DNA of 64,000 bases from Aldehydirespirator sp963662645 (GTDB lineage: Bacteria; Actinomycetota; Acidimicrobiia; Acidimicrobiales; Aldehydirespiratoraceae), in assembly GCA_963662645.2 (NCBI GenBank), contig OY759762.1:2604001-2668000 (forward strand). The letters are read 5' to 3'. Each line of letters opens with the position of its first letter. The stretch's first letter is position 1. Below the pieces are notes generated by a model. It had not been told where the DNA came from. It ran no database searches and worked only from the letters and a program-made list of their open reading frames with translations. The translations under genes were made by a program, and so were the position numbers. Of the stretch, positions 48,475 to 55,358 are shown piece after piece.

Positions 48475-48552
48475 GAACGTCGCTCAGGTCGCCATCCGAC
48501 CGCGCCACGCGGCAGAGGGACTAGCAGTGCCCGGTAACGTGGGTGGGTGAGC

Positions 48553-48671
48553 CCGGAGGCCGAGCGCATAGGTGGCGACTCGTGTAGATCTTCGCGAGGT
48601 GCTGAGCGAGGCCGTGGCCCGAGCGGCCCGTGAGCGAAGCGAACAAGAGCGGGAGTGACACCGCTGCGGCC
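48553..48671 (+). repeat. Dispersed repeat copy 5' of hpt
   Basis: Head GGAGGCCGAGCGCATAGGTG (48555-48574) and the core from 48608 to 48653, GAGGCCGTGGCCCGAGCGGC through GTGAGCGAAGCGAACAAGAG, match the sense reading of the mnhE-mnhF units. The tail GACACCGCTGCGGCC also matches. The middle (about 48575-48605) differs. The GTG in the core (48630) opens a frame continuous with hpt and would add MSEANKSGSD to it. Confidence 0.9.
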
Positions 48672-48728
48672 GGCGGACTCTCACCCGATTTGCGCTCGCT
48701 CATAGCGCGGGAGCAGCCCGCGGTGCAG

Positions 48729-49265
48729 ATGCCGACGCCGCCGGGGTCGGTGGGCCGCGCCATCATCACCTCCGAGGAGCTGCGGGCCCGGGTGGAGGCG
48801 ATAGGCGCTGAGATCACCGCCGACTACCAGGGGCGGCCTCCCTTGCTGGTGGGTGTTCTCAAGGGTGCCTTCGTGTTCATGAGCGACCTCGCCCGGTCCA
48901 TCGACCTTCCAGTGGAGATCGACTTCATGGCTGTGTCGTCTTACGGGCTCAGCACGGAGTCGAGCGGCGTGGTCCGCATCCTCAAGGACCTCGACACCGA
49001 CGTGCGGAACCGCCATGTCCTGCTGGTGGAGGACATCGTCGACTCCGGTCTCACGACTGACTACCTGGCCGAGTTGCTGCAGGCCCGGCGCCCGGCCAGC
49101 TTCGAGATTTGCGCCCTGCTCGTTCGGGAGGACGCCCGCTCCGAAGGCATCCGCTACGTCGGATTCTCGGTTCCGGCCGACTGGCTCGTGGGCTACGGAC
49201 TGGACGTGGGGGAGCGCTACCGCGAGCTGCCCTCGGTGCATCTGTTCGATCTGGACGATGCATGA
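48729..49265 (+). CDS. hpt: Hypoxanthine-guanine phosphoribosyltransferase
   Basis: 178 residues from ATG 48729 (GTG 48723 also possible). The family begins near here: IITSEELRARVEAIGAEI, PLLVGVLKGAFVFMSDLARS, VSSYGLSTESSGVVRILKDL, PRPP loop LLVEDIVDSGLTT, and WLVGYGLDVGERYRELP. It salvages purine bases with PRPP. A longer start at GTG 48630 would take its first ten codons from the dispersed repeat; homology does not support those residues. Its stop overlaps the next gene (ATGA). Confidence 0.93.
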   Translation: MPTPPGSVGRAIITSEELRARVEAIGAEITADYQGRPPLLVGVLKGAFVFMSDLARSIDLPVEIDFMAVSSYGLSTESSGVVRILKDLDTDVRNRHVLLVEDIVDSGLTTDYLAELLQARRPASFEICALLVREDARSEGIRYVGFSVPADWLVGYGLDVGERYRELPSVHLFDLDDA

Positions 49266-49765
49266 GCAACAAGTGGTCAGAGGGGATTGAGCCTCGGGGC
49301 TTCCGGTGGATCATCACCGACCGCTTCGGCGTGTGTGAGCGCCCGGGCGGCTACGGCGTGGGTCACCGGAGGGTGCGGCGCCTCGAGGAGATCATCTGGT
49401 TGTGCCGCAACGAGATCGGCCTGATCGTGAGCATCACCTCGATTCCCTACAACCTCCACGACTACGACGAGCATGGGCTGGCCTACGCCCATCTGCCCTT
49501 CTCCGATCCCAGCGACGGTCCGGAGCGCCTCGAGCGAATCCTCACCACAGTCCGGGACTACTCCGCCGACAACCGGGTGGTGCTCCACCACGACTCGATA
49601 GGGGACCGGGTCTCGGGTGTGGTGGCCGGCTACCTGTTGTGGTCCGGGTTGGTCGACGGCGGCCCCGAGGCCATCACCATCGCCGAGCGGCTCCTCGAGC
49701 GCGAGCTCGGGCCCCTGGCTCGCGAGATCGTGTCCATGGCACAGCAGCTCAAGCCCGAGCTGTGA
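49262..49765 (+). CDS. Dual-specificity-phosphatase-like protein lacking the catalytic cysteine
   Basis: 167 residues. RPGGYGVGHRRVRRLEEIIWL, IPYNLHDYDEHGLAYAHLPF and the P-loop-like VVLHHDSIGDRVSGVVAGYL follow the DSP layout. The HCx5R signature reads H-H-D-S-I-G-D-R: the nucleophile position is His and no Cys is near. It is therefore probably a pseudophosphatase or phosphate-binding protein. The C-terminal helix AITIAERLLERELGPLAREI is acidic-basic amphipathic. It is locked between hpt and folK by four-base overlaps on both sides. Confidence 0.65.
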   Translation: MSNKWSEGIEPRGFRWIITDRFGVCERPGGYGVGHRRVRRLEEIIWLCRNEIGLIVSITSIPYNLHDYDEHGLAYAHLPFSDPSDGPERLERILTTVRDYSADNRVVLHHDSIGDRVSGVVAGYLLWSGLVDGGPEAITIAERLLERELGPLAREIVSMAQQLKPEL

Positions 49766-50241
49766 CCGCTTCCAGCGTGAAGCCGATCCGCAGAGCCTTT
49801 GTTGCGCTGGGCTCCAACCTGGGTGACCGGATGGCCCATATGCGGGGCGCGGTGGACGGCTTCGACGATGTGGATGCGGTCTCCGACGTCTACGAGACCA
49901 AGCCGGTGGGCGGTCCCGAGCAGGGTCCTTACCTGAACATGGTGGTGAGGCTTCGGACCGCGGCCAGCGCCCGGGAGCTGCTGGCGCAGTGCCGGGCCTC
50001 AGAGTTGGATGCGGGCCGGGTGCGGGTGGTGCGCTGGGGGCCCCGCACCCTCGACGCAGACTTGCTTTGGATCGATGGCGAGCGGGTGGATGCCCCCGAC
50101 CTCGTAGTCCCGCATCCCCGGATGTACGAGCGAGATTTCGTGCTGGTGCCGCTGGCCGACGTGGGTGCCGACCTGCTGCCCGACGGCTACGAGCCCGGGG
50201 CTGTCGACGGCGTGGTAAGTCTCGGGCCTCTGCGCAGATGA
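49762..50241 (+). CDS. folK: 6-hydroxymethyl-7,8-dihydropterin pyrophosphokinase
   Basis: 159 residues from the GTG at 49762. AFVALGSNLGDR, YETKPVGGPEQGPYLNMVV, WGPRTLDADLLWIDG and PHPRMYERDFVLVPLADV are the HPPK signatures. It activates the pterin for folate synthesis. folE, folP and folB, its usual neighbours in actinobacteria, are absent here. Overlaps both neighbours by four bases. Confidence 0.94.
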   Translation: MTASSVKPIRRAFVALGSNLGDRMAHMRGAVDGFDDVDAVSDVYETKPVGGPEQGPYLNMVVRLRTAASARELLAQCRASELDAGRVRVVRWGPRTLDADLLWIDGERVDAPDLVVPHPRMYERDFVLVPLADVGADLLPDGYEPGAVDGVVSLGPLRR

Positions 50242-50975
50242 CCGCGCGGTCGGTCCGCATCATTGGTGATGGGCGAGCCGGCGGCGCCATGGCGGCCGCC
50301 CTGTCTGAGGTGGGCTGGCAGGCGCACCCCGTCCTGGGCCGGTCGGCGCCCGCCGCTCAGGTGGCCGGTGCTGCCGCCGATGTCGATCTGGTGCTGATCG
50401 CCACGCCCGACGCCGCGGTGCCGCGCGTGGCCGCCGCGATCGAGCCCACCGCGGCTGCAGTGGTGGCCCATCTGGCCGGGTCGCTCGGCCTCGATGCAGT
50501 CGCTCCGCACCCCCGGCCCGCGGCCCTGCATCCGTTGGTCGCCCTGCCGGACCCAGCCATCGGTGCTCGGCGCCTGCGAGCGGGCGGGTGGTTCGCGGTG
50601 GCCGGTGATCCGCTCGTACGGCAGGCGGTGGCCGATCTCGGTGGCCGGGCCTTCGAGGTGGCCGACGCCGACCGGGCTGCCTATCACGCCGCCGCCGTGG
50701 TCGCGTCCAACCACCTGGTGGCCCTGTTGGGACAGGCCGAGCGCATCGCGTCGGGCGCGGGCGTGCCCTTCGCCGGCCTCATCGATCTGGTTCGGGCCAC
50801 CGTCGACAACGTCGACGAGTTGGGCCCGGCCGCAGCCCTGACCGGACCCGCAGCCCGCGGCGACATCGACACGATCGGGCGGCACCTGGAAGCCATCGCC
50901 CCGGCCGAGCATGCCGCCTACAAGGCCATGTCCCAGCAAGCCCGCCGCCTGGCCGGCCGCGGGGATCACCCATGA
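50238..50975 (+). CDS. Rossmann/DUF2520 protein, candidate ketopantoate reductase (PanG-like)
   Basis: 245 residues from the ATG at 50238. N-terminal Rossmann: VRIIGDGRAGGAMAAALSEV, DLVLIATPDAAVP. C-terminal DUF2520-type helices: DADRAAYHAAAVVASNHLVA, RATVDNVDELGPAAALTGPA. DUF2520 proteins include the alternative ketopantoate reductase PanG; the four-base overlap with panC makes that role likely here. Substrate specificity cannot be read from the sequence. Confidence 0.78.
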   Translation: MTARSVRIIGDGRAGGAMAAALSEVGWQAHPVLGRSAPAAQVAGAAADVDLVLIATPDAAVPRVAAAIEPTAAAVVAHLAGSLGLDAVAPHPRPAALHPLVALPDPAIGARRLRAGGWFAVAGDPLVRQAVADLGGRAFEVADADRAAYHAAAVVASNHLVALLGQAERIASGAGVPFAGLIDLVRATVDNVDELGPAAALTGPAARGDIDTIGRHLEAIAPAEHAAYKAMSQQARRLAGRGDHP

Positions 50976-51841
50976 GCCGCGGTCGCCCCGTCCCAGTGCG
51001 CGAGACCGAGATCGGCGGTCTGCGGCGGCGGCTGTCCGAGGCCCGAGCGGCTGATCGCCGCGTCGGACTGGTTCCCACGATGGGATTCCTGCACGCCGGT
51101 CACTGTTCCCTGATCGAGCGGGCCCGGACCGAGAACGACGTAGTGGTGGCGTCCATCTTCGTGAATCCGCTGCAGTTCAATCCGGGGGAGGACTTCGACG
51201 ACTATCCCCGTGACCTGGACCGCGATCTCGAGATGTGCGCCAATGCCGGCGCCGACATCGTGTTCGCTCCCGACCGGCACGAGATGTACCCCGAGCCGGT
51301 GGCCACCACCGTGCGCTTGGGCACCCTGGCGGATGTGCTGTGCGGCGCCTCGCGCGCCGGCCACTTCGACGGCGTGGCCACGGTCGTGGCCAAGCTGTTC
51401 GCCATCGTGGGGGAGTGCTCGGCCTATTTCGGGGAGAAGGACTTCCAGCAGCTCACGATCGTGAGGCGAATGGCTGCGGACCTGTCGCTGCCGGTGCGAG
51501 TGGTCGGCTGTCCCACGGTTCGCGAGCCCGACGGGCTGGCTCTGTCGAGCCGCAACGCCTATCTGAGCGAGGCCGAGCGCAACCAGGCGCCGGTGCTGCG
51601 GCGCGCTCTGGCGGCGGGATCGGCCCTGGTGCAGGCCGGTGAGACCAGCCCCGCTGTCGTGGAAGCCGAGATGGCCGCAGTCATCGCCACCGCACCGCTG
51701 GCGCGGATCGACTACACCGCCGCGGTGCCGGCGTCCACCCTGATCGCAGACGGACCGTTGCAGGGCGAGGTGCGGCTGCTGGTGGCCGTCCGGTTCGGCA
51801 AGGCCCGCCTCATCGACAACATCGGCTGCCGCGCCGGCTGA
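50972..51841 (+). CDS. panC: Pantoate–beta-alanine ligase
   Basis: 289 residues. Nucleotidyl-transferase motifs: VGLVPTMGFLHAGHCSLIER, SIFVNPLQFNPGEDFDDYPR, GHFDGVATVVAKLF, YFGEKDFQQL and LALSSRNAYLS. It condenses pantoate with beta-alanine using ATP. panB and panD are not in the window. Overlaps the PanG-like gene. Confidence 0.96.
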   Translation: MSRGRPVPVRETEIGGLRRRLSEARAADRRVGLVPTMGFLHAGHCSLIERARTENDVVVASIFVNPLQFNPGEDFDDYPRDLDRDLEMCANAGADIVFAPDRHEMYPEPVATTVRLGTLADVLCGASRAGHFDGVATVVAKLFAIVGECSAYFGEKDFQQLTIVRRMAADLSLPVRVVGCPTVREPDGLALSSRNAYLSEAERNQAPVLRRALAAGSALVQAGETSPAVVEAEMAAVIATAPLARIDYTAAVPASTLIADGPLQGEVRLLVAVRFGKARLIDNIGCRAG

Positions 51842-51894
51842 TCGGAGCGGCCCTCCATTCCGCGGGTCGCGTCGATCCGCCGTATCCTGCCGCG

Positions 51895-52692
51895 GTGCTG
51901 CTAGCTATCGATGTCGGCAACACGCAGACCGTCGTCGGTGTCTACGATCCCGGCGCGGTCCACGGCTCGGGCGCAGCCGACGGCCTGGTCGACCACTGGA
52001 GGCTCTCCACCGACCCGGTCCGCACCGCCGACGAACTCGGCGTCGTGATCAGATCCCTGCTCAATGTGATCGACCTCGACTTCGAGGACGACATCACGGG
52101 CGTCTCCATCTGCTCGGGCGTGCCCCGCCTGCTCGCAGGCCTGCGTGAGATGGTCAGGCGCCAACTCGGATTCGGGCCGGTCGTGGTCGGGCCGGGTACC
52201 AAGAGCGGCATGCCGATCCACTACGACAACCCCAAGGAAGTGGGCGCGGACCGGATCGCCAACGCAGTGGCCGCCTATGACCTGTACGGCGGCCCCACCG
52301 TGGTGGTCGACTTCGGCACCGGCAACAACTTCGACGTCATATCGGCCGACGGTGCCTTCATGGGCGGTGCGATCGCGCCGGGAATAGAGATCAGCCTGGA
52401 TGCGCTGGTCGGCCGGGCCGCGGCCCTCGGCGCAGTCGAGCTGGTCGAGCCCCGCAGCGTGATCGGCAAGACGACGGTCGAGTCGATCCAATCCGGCGCC
52501 CTGTACGGGTTCACCGCCATGATCGACGGCATGAACGCCCGCTTCCTGGCCGAGCTGGGTGAGGCGAACATCGTCGCCACCGGGGGCCTGGCCCACGTGA
52601 TCGCTCCCATCTCGCAGACGATCGAGCAGGTCGAGCCGTTCCTGACCCTGCACGGCCTCCGCATCGTCTACGAGCGCAACCAGGACCGATGA
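51895..52692 (+). CDS. coaX: Type III pantothenate kinase
   Basis: 265 residues from a GTG. LLAIDVGNTQTVVGVYDP (phosphate loop), NPKEVGADRIANAVAAYDLY, VVDFGTGNNFDVIS, GGAIAPGIEISLDALVGRAA and QSGALYGFTAMIDGM. It phosphorylates pantothenate, the first committed CoA step, and follows panC after 53 bases. Its stop overlaps lysS by four bases. Confidence 0.95.
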   Translation: MLLAIDVGNTQTVVGVYDPGAVHGSGAADGLVDHWRLSTDPVRTADELGVVIRSLLNVIDLDFEDDITGVSICSGVPRLLAGLREMVRRQLGFGPVVVGPGTKSGMPIHYDNPKEVGADRIANAVAAYDLYGGPTVVVDFGTGNNFDVISADGAFMGGAIAPGIEISLDALVGRAAALGAVELVEPRSVIGKTTVESIQSGALYGFTAMIDGMNARFLAELGEANIVATGGLAHVIAPISQTIEQVEPFLTLHGLRIVYERNQDR

Positions 52693-54155
52693 GCGGCGAC
52701 GCCCAGCCGGGTCCGGAACCGGGCGCCGCCCCGCCGGAGGCTGGGCGCGACGATGTCCCGTACCGCTTCGAGCGAAGCCATGCGGTCGGCGACATCATCG
52801 AGGCGTTCGGGGGACTCGAAGCCGGCGTCGAGACCGACACGGTGGTGTCGGTGGCCGGACGACTCATGCTGCGCCGCGACCAGGGCCGTCTCGCCTTCGG
52901 GACCGTGCAGGACGCCACCGGCCGCATCCAGCTGTTCGCCACCGCAGCCGCGACTCCGACATTTGAGCAGTTCACGGCCCTGTCGATCGGGGACTGGGTC
53001 GGCGTGAGGGGCGTGGTAATGGCCACCCGCCGGGGCGAGCTGTCGGTGCGCGTGGACGACTGGGTGGTGTTGGCCCGGGCCCGGCGGCAGTTCCCCGACA
53101 AGTGGCACGGCCTCACCGACCCCGAAACCCGCTACCGCCAGCGTTACGTGGACCTGTGGGTGAGTGACGACGCTCGGGACGCCTTCGCCCGCCGCTCGCA
53201 GATCGTGGCCTCGATGAGGCGCCGCCTCGAAGATCAGGGCTTCGTCGAGGTCGAGACCCCGATGCTGCACCCGATCCCGGGCGGGGCCGCAGCCCGGCCC
53301 TTCGTCACCCACCACGAGGCTCTGCGAGCCGACCTGTATCTGCGGGTTGCTCCCGAGCTGTACCTCAAGCGGCTGGTGGTGGGGGGCATGGAGCGGGTCT
53401 ACGAGATCGGCAGGGTGTTCCGCAACGAGGGGATCTCCACCCGCCACAATCCCGAGTTCACGATGCTCGAGCTGTACTGGGCCTACGCCGACCACACCGA
53501 CATCATGGAGCTGACCGAGAACCTCGTGGCCGGGGTCGCTGCCGAGGTGTGCGGCTCGACCACGGTGGTCTACGACGGCCGCGAGGTGGACCTGGCTCCG
53601 CCCTGGCGCCGGGCCACCATGGAGGAGGTGATCGCCGAGCATGCGGGCATCGGGGTGAGCCTCGACTCCGGTACGGCCGAGCTGCGGGCCTGCTGCGACC
53701 GCCTCGGCATCGCCGCCGAGGATGGCTGGGGCGCGGGCAAGCTGCTGCTGGAGATCTACGAGAAGGCGGCCGAGCCCAATCTGTGGGGACCGGTGTTCGT
53801 GATCGACTACCCCGCCGAGGTGTCGCCGCTGTCACGGCGGCACCGCACCCGCCCGGGCTACGCCGAGCGCTTCGAGGGGATCGTGGCGGGCAGGGAGCTG
53901 TGCAATGCCTTCACCGAGTTGGTAGACCCCGACGAGCAGCGGTCCCGCTTCGAGGCCCAGGCCGAGTTGCGGGCCGCGGGCGACGACGAGGCCATGTTGG
54001 TCGACGAGGACTACCTGCGGGCCCTCGAGTACGGGCTGCCCCCCACCGGCGGCCTCGGCATCGGCGTGGACCGCCTGGTGATGCTGCTGACCGACACCCA
54101 GGCAATCCGCGACGCAGTCCTGTTCCCCACCCTGCGCCCCGACCCCGCCACCTGA
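52689..54155 (+). CDS. lysS: Lysyl-tRNA synthetase (class II)
   Basis: 488 residues. OB-fold anticodon domain (about 50-145), then the class II core: motif 1 FVEVETPMLHPIPGGAAARP, motif 2 RVFRNEGISTRHNPEFTMLE, motif 3 GLGIGVDRLVMLLTDTQAIR. HxGxxxRP-type ETPMLHPIPGGAAARPF marks LysRS. The first 20 residues are a Pro/Gly/Ala-rich extension. It ends five bases from the convergent prenyl synthase gene. Confidence 0.96.
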   Translation: MSGDAQPGPEPGAAPPEAGRDDVPYRFERSHAVGDIIEAFGGLEAGVETDTVVSVAGRLMLRRDQGRLAFGTVQDATGRIQLFATAAATPTFEQFTALSIGDWVGVRGVVMATRRGELSVRVDDWVVLARARRQFPDKWHGLTDPETRYRQRYVDLWVSDDARDAFARRSQIVASMRRRLEDQGFVEVETPMLHPIPGGAAARPFVTHHEALRADLYLRVAPELYLKRLVVGGMERVYEIGRVFRNEGISTRHNPEFTMLELYWAYADHTDIMELTENLVAGVAAEVCGSTTVVYDGREVDLAPPWRRATMEEVIAEHAGIGVSLDSGTAELRACCDRLGIAAEDGWGAGKLLLEIYEKAAEPNLWGPVFVIDYPAEVSPLSRRHRTRPGYAERFEGIVAGRELCNAFTELVDPDEQRSRFEAQAELRAAGDDEAMLVDEDYLRALEYGLPPTGGLGIGVDRLVMLLTDTQAIRDAVLFPTLRPDPAT

Positions 54156-54169
54156 GCCGGCTAGCCGGC
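54156..54169. terminator. 14-bp palindrome between convergent lysS and prenyl synthase
   Basis: GCCGGCTAGCCGGC is a perfect palindrome that starts right after the lysS stop and contains the stop codon of the opposing gene. It could act on both strands, but it lacks a loop and a T-tract, so a terminator role is weakly supported. Confidence 0.25.
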
Positions 54170-55156
54170 GGTCAGGGCGGGGGTCTCGATCAGGCGGTCG
54201 GCGGCTAGGCGCAGCACTGCGGTGGCCGGGGTGTCGGGCAGCGATGTGAGCGCGGCCTGAGCCTTGTCGGCCCACATACGGGCGGTGTCGCGGGCCTCGT
54301 CAACTCCGCTGGTAGATCGAACCAGCTCGGCGGCCCGGTCGCGGGCCGCGGCATCGATGGGCCGACCGAGGATCGAGCGCAGCTCGTCGCCTGCCGCCGG
54401 GTCGGCCAGCGCCCGGATGACCGGCAGCGTGTAGGTGCCCTCGGCGAGGTCGTTGCCGGTCGGCTTGCCCAGCTGCGACTCGGTGGCCACCAGGTCCAGG
54501 ATGTCGTCGACGATCTGGAAGGCCATGCCGTAGGCGAAGCCGAACTCTCCGAGCGCCTCCGCCGCGGTCCGTGGCGCGTCACCCACCGCGGCGCCGATCC
54601 GGCAGGAGATCGACAGCAGCGCCGCGGTCTTTCCCGAGACGGCCCGCTCGTAGCGCTGCTCGCTGCGCCCGGTGTCGTAGGCGTTCTCGAGCTCGATGAT
54701 CTGACCCTCGCAGAGCTGGGTGATCGCCTCAGCCAGAAGCACGGCGACCTCGGCGCCGAGCGAGGCCGCCATGGCCGAGGCCCGCCCCAGCAGGTAGTCG
54801 CCGGCCAGTATGGCTCGCAGGTTGCCCCACTGGGCGTTGACGCTGGCCACCGAGCGGCGGGTGGTGGCGTCGTCCATCACGTCGTCGTGATAGAGCGAGC
54901 CGATGTGGACCAACTCCACCGAGGCCCCGCCGCGCACCGCGGCCACCGAGGACCTTGCCGGCGCGGCTTCGCACACCAGCGAAGAGGCGAGGCAGAAGCC
55001 GGGCCGGACCAGCTTCCCGCCGACGGCGATCAGGTGCCGGACCAGTTCGGTGACGAAGTCGTCGGGGGCGGCCGCGGCTCTCAGCAGCTCCTCCTCCACG
55101 CGCCGGAGGTCGTCCTCCAGGCAAGGCAGCAGGGCGAAGGGGGAGGAGCTGGCCAT
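54161..55156 (-). CDS. Polyprenyl diphosphate synthase
   Basis: 331 residues from the ATG at 55156. First Asp-rich motif LYHDDVMDDATTRRS, second FQIVDDILDLVATESQLGKPTGNDL, and GGKLVRPGFCLASS for IPP binding. Long-chain (C35-C50) trans-prenyl synthases have this layout; the chain length is not decided by sequence here. The product would serve menaquinone or carrier-lipid synthesis. Divergent from clpC. Confidence 0.92.
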   Translation of the reverse strand: MASSSPFALLPCLEDDLRRVEEELLRAAAAPDDFVTELVRHLIAVGGKLVRPGFCLASSLVCEAAPARSSVAAVRGGASVELVHIGSLYHDDVMDDATTRRSVASVNAQWGNLRAILAGDYLLGRASAMAASLGAEVAVLLAEAITQLCEGQIIELENAYDTGRSEQRYERAVSGKTAALLSISCRIGAAVGDAPRTAAEALGEFGFAYGMAFQIVDDILDLVATESQLGKPTGNDLAEGTYTLPVIRALADPAAGDELRSILGRPIDAAARDRAAELVRSTSGVDEARDTARMWADKAQAALTSLPDTPATAVLRLAADRLIETPALTAG

Positions 55157-55312
55157 GCCGCGAGGGTAATGGGCGGCCGGAGGAACGTGCCGCGCCGCGC
55201 CATGCCGCGGCCGGCCCACAGCCTCCCGGAGCCCCAGCCCCCGCAGTCCGGCGTGGCCCATGTCACAGGCTCGACCGCAGGCTGCGACGCATCTCATGTC
55301 GCGGGTCCGGGT

Positions 55313-55318
55313 TACACT
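55313..55318 (+). promoter_or_regulatory. Possible -10 element of clpC
   Basis: TACACT lies 41 bases upstream of the clpC ATG in the 202-base divergent spacer. No good -35 at the right distance is seen. No clear ClgR or CtsR site was recognised. Confidence 0.25.
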
Positions 55319-55358
55319 GACCGAAGAGGGCAGCCCATCTGGCCAGGAGGTGTATGCG

